Positions 41,895-50,545 of a stretch of DNA of 64,000 bases are shown here, piece after piece. Under the pieces are notes generated by a model, which ran no database searches, had not been told where the DNA came from, and saw nothing but the letters and a program-made list of their open reading frames with translations. Numbering within the stretch: position 1 is the stretch's first letter; the number at the start of each line of letters is the position of its first letter. Origin of the DNA: UMGS1590 sp900552455. Its GTDB lineage: Bacteria > Bacillota > Peptococcia > Peptococcales > Peptococcaceae. The translations under genes and the position numbers were made by a program. Location of the stretch: NCBI GenBank assembly GCA_963931105.1, contig OZ007004.1, positions 2,170,001-2,234,000 on the forward strand, written 5' to 3'.

Positions 41895-42821
41895 TTACAT
41901 AATAGCAGCCATGATGGCTTTGTGGGCGTGCATGCGGTTTTCGGCTTCGTCAAAGACCACGCTGCGCTCGTGCTCGAGCACATCCTCGGTCATCTCATAG
42001 CCGCGATAAGCCGGCAGGCAGTGCATGAAGATGGCGTCATCCTTGGCCAGCGCAAACAGATCGGCGTCGATCGTGTAGCCGGCAAAGGCCTTGGCGCGCG
42101 CTTCCTTTTCGTCCTCCTGGCCCATGCTTGCCCATGTATCAGTATATACAACATCGGCATTTTTCACAACCGCTTTCGGATCATTTGTGAGCACGAATTC
42201 ACAGCCGTTTTCTGCAGCGATGCCCTTGGCGTAGGCCATGATCTCCGCATCCGGCTGGTAAGCGTCCGGCGTAGCGATGCCGACGTTGAGGCCGCACTTG
42301 AGCATGCCGATCGCCAGCGAATGGGCCATGTTGTTGCCGTCGCCAACGTAGCAGAAATTGAGACCAGCGAGATGCCCCTTCTGCTCCTTGATCGTGATCA
42401 GATCGGCGATGATCTGCGTTGGGTGGTAGGTATCGGTGAGGCCGTTGATCACAGGCACGTCGGCGTATTTGGCGAAAGCCTCCACCTCAGCCTGCTCGTA
42501 GGTGCGGATGAGGATACCGTCGACGTAGCGCGACAGCACGCGCGCCGTGTCCTGCACAGGCTCGCCGCGACCGATCTGCAGATCGCGGGTGCTCAGGAAA
42601 AGCGCCTGCCCGCCCAGCTGATACATCCCCACCTCGAAGGAAACGCGCGTGCGCGTCGAGGATTTCTGGAAGATCATCGCCAGGGATTTTCCCTGGAGGT
42701 ATGGGTGCGGAATGCCTTTTTTGAGCTTGTCTTTGAGATCCAGCCCGAGATCCACAATGTACTGGATCTCTTCGCCGGTAAAATCACGCAGGGTGAGAAA
42801 ATCTCTGCCTTTTAAGTTCAT
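41895..42821 (-). CDS. argF: Ornithine carbamoyltransferase
   Basis: Makes citrulline from ornithine and carbamoyl phosphate. A 308-aa enzyme with the carbamoyl-phosphate motif KSSTRTRVSFE, the region HPTQIIADLITI, and FMHCLPAYRGYEMTEDV with the ornithine-site Cys. The ATG at 42821 (MNLKGRDFLTLRDF) follows AAAGGAGA; the 51 codons of open frame upstream have no similarity and overlap the preceding gene. The start overlaps the previous stop by 4 nt. Confidence 0.96.
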   Translation of the reverse strand: MNLKGRDFLTLRDFTGEEIQYIVDLGLDLKDKLKKGIPHPYLQGKSLAMIFQKSSTRTRVSFEVGMYQLGGQALFLSTRDLQIGRGEPVQDTARVLSRYVDGILIRTYEQAEVEAFAKYADVPVINGLTDTYHPTQIIADLITIKEQKGHLAGLNFCYVGDGNNMAHSLAIGMLKCGLNVGIATPDAYQPDAEIMAYAKGIAAENGCEFVLTNDPKAVVKNADVVYTDTWASMGQEDEKEARAKAFAGYTIDADLFALAKDDAIFMHCLPAYRGYEMTEDVLEHERSVVFDEAENRMHAHKAIMAAIM

Positions 42822-43147
42822 TGCTGTTCTCCTTTCGTTCCGTTGCTGTAAAAGATGATGTTCTTGAAGCCGACACAGGCAGCGATGTAATACGGCCGCA
42901 GCTTGAAATATTCCAGACTGTCGACTGCTACCACGATCGGTTCGGCGTCGGCGTTGAGGAAGGTGATCACACAATCTTCTCCCTCTGCCGCAAAATCAAC
43001 GTTGTACAGCCAGGCGCTTTCAGCGGCGCCAGCGCATTTATATTTCAGGTTCACATATTTCAGCTTGCCCAGGGATTCATAAATGGTCTGATGGGCAGCC
43101 TCTATCATCTCGCGAGGACCGTTGCAAACGATCTCCTTATCGATCAT
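42818..43147 (-). CDS. Unknown protein, 109 aa, inside the arginine operon
   Basis: No family recognised. It starts MIDKEIVCNGPREMIEAAHQ (GGAGGGAGC upstream) and is a mixed alpha/beta soluble protein with beta-like stretches (AWLYNVDFAAEGEDCVITFL; DAEPIVVAVDSLEYFKLRPY). There are three Cys but no metal motif. It sits between tyrA (17-nt gap) and argF (4-nt overlap), so expression is tied to arginine synthesis; any function is a guess. The open frame extends 14 codons upstream without an obvious site. Confidence 0.75.
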   Translation of the reverse strand: MIDKEIVCNGPREMIEAAHQTIYESLGKLKYVNLKYKCAGAAESAWLYNVDFAAEGEDCVITFLNADAEPIVVAVDSLEYFKLRPYYIAACVGFKNIIFYSNGTKGEQQ

Positions 43148-43164
43148 CGGCGCTCCCTCCTTTG

Positions 43165-44010
43165 TTATTGCACGTGGTCGTTGCTCCACTCCTTCTTCAC
43201 TCTACCATCTTTGAGCAAAAATTCAAGGGTTTGTGCGTCGTGATCGTGCAAAACATCGCGATATTCTCTGAGGTGCTTGATGATCTCGTCGATCTCATCC
43301 ACGAGAAAGTCGGCATTGCGCAGGAAGAGATCCGTCCACATCTTCTCGTCGAGACGCGCCACCCGCGTCAGATCGCGGAAGGAGCCAGCGCTGTAGCCTT
43401 CCTCGCGCAGCATCGTCGGGCTTTTGATGTAGGCGCTGGAAACGACGTGCGCCAGCTGCGAGGTGTAAGCGATGATCTGGTCGTGGGTTTCCGGCGTCGA
43501 CGGCACCAGCTTGCGAAAGCCCAGGGCGTAGACATACTCTTCGAGCTTGGCCCAGTCGACGTCGTAGTCCAGCTCAGGGTCCTTCGTCATCACCAGGCTC
43601 GCGCCCTGGAAGAGATTGACCAGCGCATGCTCGTAACCGAAAAGCTCGCGCCCCGCCATCGGGTGCATGCCGATGTACTGCGGCCCGTTCTCGAAGAAAT
43701 ACGCGCGGAAGCAGGCCATGATGTCGCGCTTCACACCGCAGACATCCAGCACCAGCCCGTTCTTGTTCATCTTCTCGTGGTTTTCGGCGACGAAGTTGAT
43801 GATGTTCTGCGGCGTCAGACAAAGGATCGTCACATCCGCATCTTCGAGATCCGGCTCACCGGCAATGTAGGCGATGGACCCTTCGTCCAGCGCCAGAGCC
43901 AGGGTTTTGTCGTCCTTGTCCATGCCGACGACCTTGGCATCGGTGTAAGCAGAAAGCGCCTTCGCCAGCGAGCCGCCGATCAGCCCCAGACCAACGATCA
44001 GGATCTTCAT
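43165..44010 (-). CDS. tyrA: Prephenate dehydrogenase (TyrA family)
   Basis: Oxidatively decarboxylates prephenate to 4-hydroxyphenylpyruvate for tyrosine synthesis. A 281-aa enzyme with the NAD(P) motif KILIVGLGLIGGSLAKAL, followed by DVCGVKRDI, YIGMHPMAGRELFGYEHA (catalytic His), and a helical dimerisation domain. No ACT domain at the C-terminus, so feedback control is not obvious. It is the only aromatic gene here, placed between argD (4-nt overlap) and an unknown gene in an otherwise arginine-only operon. Confidence 0.92.
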   Translation of the reverse strand: MKILIVGLGLIGGSLAKALSAYTDAKVVGMDKDDKTLALALDEGSIAYIAGEPDLEDADVTILCLTPQNIINFVAENHEKMNKNGLVLDVCGVKRDIMACFRAYFFENGPQYIGMHPMAGRELFGYEHALVNLFQGASLVMTKDPELDYDVDWAKLEEYVYALGFRKLVPSTPETHDQIIAYTSQLAHVVSSAYIKSPTMLREEGYSAGSFRDLTRVARLDEKMWTDLFLRNADFLVDEIDEIIKHLREYRDVLHDHDAQTLEFLLKDGRVKKEWSNDHVQ

Positions 44011-45182
44011 GCCAGCACCTGCTTGAGAATGTCGATGGCGTCGTCGATCTCGTCCTTCGTGATCACCAGCGGTGGCACAAAGCGCAGCACCTGCTTGCCA
44101 GCTGTGCAGATGAGGAGCCCAGCCTCAGCAGCCTTCGCCACATAATCGCCAGGTTTGATGCTCTCTGCAAGCAGGAGCCCGAGCATCAGCCCGCGGCCGC
44201 GCACCTCCAGCACCTTTTCGCCGTCAACCAGCTCAGCCAGACGCTCGGCGAAATAATCGCCCTTCTCATGCACGCTCGCCAGAAAAGCCTTGTCGAAGAT
44301 CACATCGCAGACAGCGCAGGCCGTGTGCGCAGCCAAGGGATTGCCGCCAAAGGTCGACGCGTGATCCCCCGGCTGGAAGGCTGCGGCAACGCTGTCCTTG
44401 GCGAGCATCGCGCCCATTGGCACACCGCCGGCGATGGCCTTGGCCATGGTCACGATGTCCGGATGCAAGTCGTATTTCTGATGGGCGAACGCATAGCCCG
44501 TGCGACCCATGCCCGTCTGCACCTCATCGATGATGAAGAGGATATCTTTTTCGCGGCAGACTTCCTCAACGTGCTTGAGATAGGCTTCGTCCAGCGCGAT
44601 GATGCCCGCTTCGCCCTGGATGACCTCGAGCATAATGGCGCAGGTGTCGTCATCGATCATCGCGTCGAGCATCTCAATATTGTTCGCTTCGGTGTATTTG
44701 AAGCCCTCCGGCAGCGGCGCAAAACCATTCTGGTACTTCGTCTGGCCGGTGGCCTTGAGCGCGCCCATCGTGCGCCCGTGAAAGGACTGGACCATCGAGA
44801 TGATCGTGTGGCGGCCTGTCTTGCTACCGTATTTGCGGGCCAGCTTGATCGCCGATTCATTCGCTTCAGCGCCGCTGTTGCAGAAAAACGCCTTGCCCAG
44901 ACCGCTCGCCTGGCAGAGCTTTTCCGCCAGCTCGATCTGCGGCACGTTCCAGTAGAGGTTGGAAATGTGGATCAGCTTTTCAGCCTGTTCCTGGATGGCC
45001 TTCACCACAGCCGGATGGCCGTAGCCCAGGCTGTTGACGGCGATGCCGCTGACCATGTCGATGTATTCTTTTCCGGTGTTGTCTGTCAGGATCACACCCT
45101 CGCCCTTTTCGATGACGATCGGCGCCTGACTGTAAGTGCCCATGATGTATTTTTTGCCTTTGGCGATCATTTCATTGTTCAT
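44007..45182 (-). CDS. argD: Acetylornithine aminotransferase
   Basis: PLP enzyme making N-acetylornithine from N-acetylglutamate semialdehyde. A 391-aa class III aminotransferase: YIDMVSGIAVNSLGYGHPAV, FFCNSGAEANESAIKLARKY, LFIIDEVQTGMGRTG (Asp to PLP), and MAKAIAGGVPMGAMLAKD, whose lysine is expected to bind PLP. It overlaps argB by 11 nt and tyrA by 4 nt. Confidence 0.96.
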   Translation of the reverse strand: MNNEMIAKGKKYIMGTYSQAPIVIEKGEGVILTDNTGKEYIDMVSGIAVNSLGYGHPAVVKAIQEQAEKLIHISNLYWNVPQIELAEKLCQASGLGKAFFCNSGAEANESAIKLARKYGSKTGRHTIISMVQSFHGRTMGALKATGQTKYQNGFAPLPEGFKYTEANNIEMLDAMIDDDTCAIMLEVIQGEAGIIALDEAYLKHVEEVCREKDILFIIDEVQTGMGRTGYAFAHQKYDLHPDIVTMAKAIAGGVPMGAMLAKDSVAAAFQPGDHASTFGGNPLAAHTACAVCDVIFDKAFLASVHEKGDYFAERLAELVDGEKVLEVRGRGLMLGLLLAESIKPGDYVAKAAEAGLLICTAGKQVLRFVPPLVITKDEIDDAIDILKQVLA

Positions 45183-46056
45183 CTTGTTTTCCTCCTACGA
45201 CCATGGTGCCAACACCATCGTCGGTGAATAATTCTAAGAGTAAGCTGTGCTGCATCTGGCCGTTGATGATGTGGGCGCTGGCCACGCCGTTTTGGATGGC
45301 GTGCTGGCAGCAGGCCGCTTTCGGGATCATGCCGCCGGAGATCGTGCCATCTGCTTTCAAAGCGTCGAGGCCGTCGGTCGTCACCTGGCTGATGCGCTGG
45401 CCGTCCTTATCAAGGATGCCGTCGGTGTCTGTGAGCAGGAAAAACTTGTCGGCCTTCAGCGCCGCCGCGATCGCTGCCGCTGCAGTGTCGCCGTTGATGT
45501 TGTAGCGTCCGCCCTGTTCGTCCAGCCCGATCGGCGAGATCACAGGGATGTATTCCTTCTCCAGGGCGTTGCGGATGAGCTCTGGGCGGATGTCGGTGAT
45601 CTCACCGACATAGCCGAGATCGACAGGATGGTGCTCCTTGTCGTAGTGGAGCTTCTTCTTCGCCTGGATCGTGCCGCCGTCGATGCCGCTGAGGCCGACT
45701 GCGTTGCCGCCGTGCTTCTGCAGCAGGGCGACGATCTCCTGGTTGACTTTGCCGACCAGCACCATCTGCGCAATGTCCAGCACCTCGCTGTCGGTCACGC
45801 GCAGGCCGTCGACAAATTTGCTCTGGTAGTTTTCCTTTTCCAGCTGATAATTGATATCCGGCCCACCGCCGTGCACCAGGATCGGGTTCATGCCGACAAA
45901 ACGCATGAGCACAATGTCGCTGATGACCTTTTCGCGCATCTCCTTGTCGACCATGGCATGGCCGCCGTATTTGATGACGATGGTGGTGCCGTAGAATTTT
46001 TTGATGTAAGGCAGGGCTTCAACAAGGACCTCTGCCGTGTGGTTGCCAAATTCCAT
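45172..46056 (-). CDS. argB: Acetylglutamate kinase
   Basis: Phosphorylates N-acetylglutamate. A 294-aa amino-acid kinase family member: TTIVIKYGGHAMVDKEMREK, VHGGGPDINYQLEK, RYNINGDTAAAAIAAALKAD, and FLLTDTDGILDK. Sensitivity to arginine feedback is common in this enzyme when argJ is present, as here, but cannot be read from the sequence alone with certainty. Confidence 0.96.
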   Translation of the reverse strand: MEFGNHTAEVLVEALPYIKKFYGTTIVIKYGGHAMVDKEMREKVISDIVLMRFVGMNPILVHGGGPDINYQLEKENYQSKFVDGLRVTDSEVLDIAQMVLVGKVNQEIVALLQKHGGNAVGLSGIDGGTIQAKKKLHYDKEHHPVDLGYVGEITDIRPELIRNALEKEYIPVISPIGLDEQGGRYNINGDTAAAAIAAALKADKFFLLTDTDGILDKDGQRISQVTTDGLDALKADGTISGGMIPKAACCQHAIQNGVASAHIINGQMQHSLLLELFTDDGVGTMVVGGKQDEQ

Positions 46057-46061
46057 TGTTC

Positions 46062-47255
46062 TTAACTCCTGTAATCTGCGTTGATCGAAACATAATCGTG
46101 GGTGAGGTCACAGCCCCAGCCGATCGCTTCGCCGTTTCCTTCGTGGAGATCGATCGTCACGTCAACGGTGTTCTCCGAGAGGATTTCAAACGCCTTGTCT
46201 TCGTCGAAAGCCAGCCCCTGGCCATTCTGCGCCACCAGCAGATCGCCGATGAAGATGTCCATCTTGTCGGGATCGAAGAGCGCGCCAGAATAGCCAGCTG
46301 CGCAGGCAATGCGGCCCCAGTTGGCGTCGCGGCCATACATCGCCGCCTTGACCAGGCTCGACGAGGTGACAGCGCGAGCAATGGTTTTGGCGTCGCGCGT
46401 CGTTGGCGCGTTCAGCACCTTCACAGCGAAGAGCTTCGTGGCCCCTTCGCCGTCGGCGACGATCTGCTTCGCCAGGCTCACGCAGACTTCCTTGAGCGCA
46501 GCGGCGAAGCGCTGAAACTCCTCGGACTTGGCGTCGGTGATCGGCGCATTTTCAGCGCAGCCGTTGGCCAGCACCGTCACCATATCATTCGTCGAGGTGT
46601 CGCCGTCGACAGAGATCATGTTGAAGCTGTCGCCGATCGCGTCCGAGAGCGCCTGCGCCAGCAGTGGGCTTTCGATGGCAGCGTCTGAGAGCACAAAGCC
46701 CAGCATCGTCGACATGTTCGGATGGATCATCCCCGCGCCCTTGCACATGCCCCAGAAATGCACCTCCGTGCCAGCGATGGTAATCGTGGCGCTGGCGGTC
46801 TTAGGCACCGTGTCCGTCGTCATGATACCGCGGGAAGCAGCCTCAGCGCTTTCCGCCAGCGGCTGGAGCGCGTCCTTCGCTTTGGCAATGCCGGCATTGA
46901 TCTTGTCGACTGGCAGCGGCATACCGATCACACCGGTGGAAGCGACGATCGTGTACTGCTCAGGAATGGCAAAGGTGTCCGCCAGCGCCTTTGCGACAGC
47001 CTCCGCGTCGTGGATGCCCTGTTTGCCCATGGCTGCATTGGCCACGCCGCTGTTCACGACGATCGCCTGCGCCTTGCCCTCCTGGGCGAGGTGGGCCTTC
47101 GTCACCACCAGCGGTGCTGCCTGGAAAAGATTGTTCGTATAAACAGCTGCGGCGGCTGCCGGCACATCGGAAACGACGACGGTCAGATCGTCCTTCGCTT
47201 TTTTGATGCCGCAGTGGAAGCCGCAGGCCTGATAGCCTTTCGGAAATTGATTCAT
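46062..47255 (-). CDS. argJ: Bifunctional ornithine acetyltransferase / N-acetylglutamate synthase
   Basis: Recycles the acetyl group from N-acetylornithine to glutamate. The 397-aa precursor self-cleaves at a conserved Thr; the sequence KGAGMIHPNMSTMLGFVLSD contains the ATMLGF-like site (MSTMLGF). SVDGDTSTNDMV follows. Ends IGWGCDLTHDYVSINADYRS, the usual C-terminus. The presence of argJ means this operon encodes the cyclic pathway. Confidence 0.96.
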   Translation of the reverse strand: MNQFPKGYQACGFHCGIKKAKDDLTVVVSDVPAAAAAVYTNNLFQAAPLVVTKAHLAQEGKAQAIVVNSGVANAAMGKQGIHDAEAVAKALADTFAIPEQYTIVASTGVIGMPLPVDKINAGIAKAKDALQPLAESAEAASRGIMTTDTVPKTASATITIAGTEVHFWGMCKGAGMIHPNMSTMLGFVLSDAAIESPLLAQALSDAIGDSFNMISVDGDTSTNDMVTVLANGCAENAPITDAKSEEFQRFAAALKEVCVSLAKQIVADGEGATKLFAVKVLNAPTTRDAKTIARAVTSSSLVKAAMYGRDANWGRIACAAGYSGALFDPDKMDIFIGDLLVAQNGQGLAFDEDKAFEILSENTVDVTIDLHEGNGEAIGWGCDLTHDYVSINADYRS

Positions 47256-47279
47256 GGTGTCCTCCTTCTTCGTTGTCTG

Positions 47280-48311
47280 TCAAGGGCAGAGTGGGAACTG
47301 CTCCAGCCCCTGGGTCTCAGGGAGACCAAACAGGATGTTCATATTCTGCACAGCCTGGCCGCTGGCGCCTTTGACAATGTTGTCGATGGCCGCGCAGACA
47401 ACCAGCGTCGTTTCATTCACAGGATGCAGCGAAATATCGCAGAAATTCGAGCCCATCACCTGTTTCGTCGCTGCGTATTCGCCAGCCGGACGCACGCGCA
47501 CAAACGGCTCGTCGTCGTAGAAGCTGTGATAAAGCGCGTCCAGCGCTTCCGGCGTCATCGGCTGCGTGAGCTTCAGCGTCAGCGTCGAGAGAATGCCGCG
47601 GTTGATCGGCGCCAGATGTGGATTGAACACCAGGCCGACGTCGCTGTCTGCAAGCTGATTCAGCTCCTGCACGATCTCCGGCAGGTGGCGATGCTTGCCA
47701 ATGTTGTAGGCGACGACGTTTTCGTTGACGTTGACAAAGTGGGAGCTCTCCTTCAGCGATTTGCCAGCGCCGGTGAGTCCCGAGTCGCTGTCAGCGACGA
47801 CAAAAGCGGGATCGAGCAATTTTTCTTTGCAAAGCGGCGCCAAACCGAGGATAATAGAAGTCGGGAAGCAGCCAGGATTGGCGACGAGCCGGCTTTCGCG
47901 GATCGCTTCGCGGTGCAGCTCCGGCAATCCGTAGACGGTTTCCGCCATCCATTCCGGGCAGGCGTGGTCAGCGCCGTACCATTTTTCGTACACAGCCGCG
48001 TCGTTGAGACGGAAATCCGCGCCCAGGTCGATCACCTTGACGCCCATCTCGACGAGAGCCTTGGCGTATTCCGACGATGTGCCGTGGGGCAGCGCCAGAA
48101 AGACGACGTCGCAGTCCTTGTAATTGTCAAGCGCCAGATCGCAGAAGCGCGCATCTGTCAGCTCGAGCACACTCTTATGAAGATCAGAGACCGGGCCAGT
48201 CGTGCTGCGCGCGCCGATGGCGACGAGCTTGACACCGCCGTGTCTCAGTAATAAACGGATCAATTCGGAGCCGGTGTAGCCTGTCGCTCCAATAATACCA
48301 ACATTGATCAT
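47280..48311 (-). CDS. argC: N-acetyl-gamma-glutamyl-phosphate reductase
   Basis: NADPH-dependent reductase of 343 aa, first gene of the operon. Motifs are INVGIIGATGYTGSELIRLL, VFLALPHGTSSEYAKAL, NPGCFPTSIILGLAPL (catalytic Cys), and HLAPINRGILSTLTLKL. The start at 48311 has GGAGGTGTCACA directly upstream; the 19 codons before it are leader containing the promoter region. Confidence 0.97.
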   Translation of the reverse strand: MINVGIIGATGYTGSELIRLLLRHGGVKLVAIGARSTTGPVSDLHKSVLELTDARFCDLALDNYKDCDVVFLALPHGTSSEYAKALVEMGVKVIDLGADFRLNDAAVYEKWYGADHACPEWMAETVYGLPELHREAIRESRLVANPGCFPTSIILGLAPLCKEKLLDPAFVVADSDSGLTGAGKSLKESSHFVNVNENVVAYNIGKHRHLPEIVQELNQLADSDVGLVFNPHLAPINRGILSTLTLKLTQPMTPEALDALYHSFYDDEPFVRVRPAGEYAATKQVMGSNFCDISLHPVNETTLVVCAAIDNIVKGASGQAVQNMNILFGLPETQGLEQFPLCP

Positions 48312-48339
48312 TGTGACACCTCCAGGATGGAATGAAATT

Positions 48340-48368
48340 ATTATACGACTCGTTGCATAAATATGCAA
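48340..48368 (-). promoter_or_regulatory. Arginine operon promoter with ARG-box-like operator
   Basis: TTGCAT (48363-48368) and perfect TATAAT (48340-48345), with a 17-nt spacer. The sequence TTGCATATTTATGCAA (48353-48368 complement) is a perfect 16-nt palindrome overlapping the -35 box and spacer. It resembles ARG boxes bound by ArgR/AhrC, so repression by arginine is expected. No argR gene is in the window. Confidence 0.8.
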
Positions 48369-48400
48369 GAGTTTTTATGTTAGAAGGGAGTAAAATTATC

Positions 48401-49324
48401 ATGAGAAACGCTTCTCTCGTTTATTTTCTGCCAGATCTCGACGACGGCAGCGGCCAACGCTTTCTGGATCGCAGCGGCCGTGACCGCCTGGATCACATCC
48501 TCTACCCCTACATGCATACCAACGCCGTCACCACCGTCAGAACCTACAACGCGCAGAGCCGTTTTGCAGCCGGGCTCGATGAATACGCGAATGACATCTA
48601 TTGTAAAACGATTGTCGCCGTTGGTAAAGCCCTTTATGGCGAGAATCTGCGCCAGGTACTGAAAAATCTCCACGTGCCTGTCGATCATCCGCAGAGCGCG
48701 CTGCCAGAAAATGCCCACGCCGACTACGCGCGGCTGAACCACCGCCTGCATCTCATCGCCGTGCCGGACTGGCAGAGCGCCCTCGCCCTCGGGGACACCC
48801 TCGACAGCTACTTCGATCTGCTTAGCGGCGACAGCCTGGCCGCGCTTTCGCGCCAGATCGGCGCGCTCCTCAGAAAGCGCAGCTGGTCCATCGCCACAGC
48901 AGAAAGCTGCACCGGCGGCGCCATTGTCAAAACCCTCACCGATGTTTCCGGCTCCTCCGACTATGTGCGCGGCGGTGCCTGCACCTACACCGCCGAGGCC
49001 AAGGAGCGCGTGCTCGGCGTGCCGCCGGAAGTGATCGCCACCCACGGCATTGTCTCCGCAGAAACGGCGCAGGCCATGGCGCAGGGCGCGCAAAAGCTCT
49101 ACGCCAGCGACATTGCCCTGGCCACGACCGGCGTCGCCGGCCCTGGTCCCGACGCAGACGGCAATCCAGAAGGGCTCGTCTATGTCGGCCTGGCTGTCGG
49201 AGGATCTTGCGTCGCTTATAAATATACGGCGGATGCGTATATTCCTCTCCTCGACCGCGCAGCCATCCGCATGGGCTGTGTGCGCTTCGCGCTGGAGCAG
49301 CTCAGAAGCACGCTGCCAGGATAA
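48401..49324 (+). CDS. CinA/PncC-type nicotinamide-nucleotide amidase with atypical N-terminal domain
   Basis: A 307-aa protein. The C-terminal ~160 residues form a PncC/CinA-C domain (SIATAESCTGGAIVKTLTDV; GSSDYVRGGACTYTAEAKER; TTGVAGPGPDADGNPEGLVY), which deamidates NMN. The N-terminal ~145 residues (SLVYFLPDLDDGSGQRFLDR ... YCKTIVAVGKALYGENLRQV) do not show the MoCF/COG1058 motifs of full-length CinA. They may be a strongly diverged relative of its later part, or another domain. The ATG at 48401 has AGGGAG about 10 nt upstream. It is divergent from argC and single. Confidence 0.8.
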   Translation: MRNASLVYFLPDLDDGSGQRFLDRSGRDRLDHILYPYMHTNAVTTVRTYNAQSRFAAGLDEYANDIYCKTIVAVGKALYGENLRQVLKNLHVPVDHPQSALPENAHADYARLNHRLHLIAVPDWQSALALGDTLDSYFDLLSGDSLAALSRQIGALLRKRSWSIATAESCTGGAIVKTLTDVSGSSDYVRGGACTYTAEAKERVLGVPPEVIATHGIVSAETAQAMAQGAQKLYASDIALATTGVAGPGPDADGNPEGLVYVGLAVGGSCVAYKYTADAYIPLLDRAAIRMGCVRFALEQLRSTLPG

Positions 49325-49332
49325 GCCAAAGA

Positions 49333-49363
49333 AAAAGTACACGACTGCGCGTCGTGTACTTTT
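49333..49363. terminator. Bidirectional terminator between the cinA-like gene and prsA
   Basis: A perfect 13-bp stem AAAAGTACACGAC/GTCGTGTACTTTT with a TGCGC loop, lying between two convergent stop codons and with U-runs on both strands. Confidence 0.92.
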
Positions 49364-49373
49364 GTCTCAGATC

Positions 49374-50516
49374 TTATTCAGCGCTGTCCACAAGGGAGTC
49401 GCCGCTTTCAGCGGTCGCAGAGCTGTCAGCGGCAGCGTCGGTGCTTTCAGATGCTGCTGCGGCATCCTCTGTCGTTTCATCAGCGGCAGCTTCTGTGGAA
49501 GCGGAGCCGGATTCAGCAGCGCTGCTGTCTGCGCTCTGTTCAGCTTCCATGGCTTTCTGCGCTTCTTCGATGAGCTTGTCAGGATTGTAGTCGTCAGACA
49601 GGTATTCGATGGTGGCGTCTTCCCGCAGCGCGCTCATGGCATCGTAATACTTGGTCTGAACTTCCTGATCGGTGAGCTGCTCGGTGAGCTCGTCCTTGAC
49701 TTCGTCAAAGCTCTGATGATGGGCAGCCTTTTTGTCCTCACAGAGGATGACGTGGTAGCCATAGCTGGTCTCGACTGGTTCCTTGGTGTATTCACCTGGC
49801 TCCAGCGCGAAAGCAGCGTCGGAGAATTCGGTGATCATCTGATCAGCGGTGAAATATCCCAGCTCGCCGCCCTGCTGAGCAGTCGCCGTGTCGGTGCTGT
49901 ATTCCTTGGCGAGCTCAGAAAAATCTGCGCCGTCATCGAGCTGCTTGATGATGTCCTCGGCCGTTTCCTTGTCATCGACGAGGATGTGCTTGGCATCGAC
50001 CTGATCGGCAACGTCAAACTGATCGGAGTTTTCATTGTAGTAGGACTGGGCATCAACGGTGATGTCTTCTTTGAGAAGGTCCAGATATTTATCGTAATAA
50101 AGCTTTTCTTCAACCATGCGGTCGAACATGTCGTCACTGACGTTGTACTCGTCGAGATAAGCCTGGAATTTTTCTTCAGAGCCGTAGGTCTGATCGATCA
50201 GGTTCTGACGGAATTCACTTTTCTCATCGTCGGTGACTTCAATGCCTTTGGCTTTTGCGTCCTGCACCATCAGTTCTGTCTCAACGAGACCGTTGATGAT
50301 CTGCGCTTTGTAGTAGCCGGAGAAGGAATCGTCGCTTTCCAGCTGGTTCTGCTTGAAGATCTGATCGATGCGGGCATCCACATAATTTTTGGTCAGGGCA
50401 GTGTCGTTGACCTTGATGACGTCCTCGCCGCCCATATCGTCGCTGCTGCCGCTGCATCCAGCAAAAAGGCCGGCAGCCATCACTGTTACCAAAAGCATTG
50501 CAAGTGCTTTCTTCAA
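49374..50516 (-). CDS. prsA: PrsA-like foldase lipoprotein (SurA-N / parvulin)
   Basis: Exported chaperone and peptidyl-prolyl isomerase, anchored by lipid. Lipoprotein signal peptide with lipobox LFAGC (Cys at about 21). A SurA-like N-terminal helical region (about 35-165) precedes a parvulin domain (about 170-265: VDAKHILVDDKETAEDIIKQ; QGGELGYFTADQMITEFSDA; TSYGYHVILCEDK). The C-terminal tail of about 65 residues is rich in S, A, E and D, probably disordered. The start is taken as TTG at 50516, with AGGAG 9 nt upstream; the in-frame GTG at 50525 is too close to that site. It follows mfd in the same direction, with a 29-nt gap. Confidence 0.88.
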   Translation of the reverse strand: MKKALAMLLVTVMAAGLFAGCSGSSDDMGGEDVIKVNDTALTKNYVDARIDQIFKQNQLESDDSFSGYYKAQIINGLVETELMVQDAKAKGIEVTDDEKSEFRQNLIDQTYGSEEKFQAYLDEYNVSDDMFDRMVEEKLYYDKYLDLLKEDITVDAQSYYNENSDQFDVADQVDAKHILVDDKETAEDIIKQLDDGADFSELAKEYSTDTATAQQGGELGYFTADQMITEFSDAAFALEPGEYTKEPVETSYGYHVILCEDKKAAHHQSFDEVKDELTEQLTDQEVQTKYYDAMSALREDATIEYLSDDYNPDKLIEEAQKAMEAEQSADSSAAESGSASTEAAADETTEDAAAASESTDAAADSSATAESGDSLVDSAE

Positions 50517-50545
50517 AATAATCACGCTCCTAAAAAATCATTACC

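Noticed and set aside
42822..42974. A 51-codon N-terminal extension of argF
   Set aside because: The extension overlaps the preceding gene in another frame and has no similarity; a good ribosome-binding site supports the ATG at 42821.
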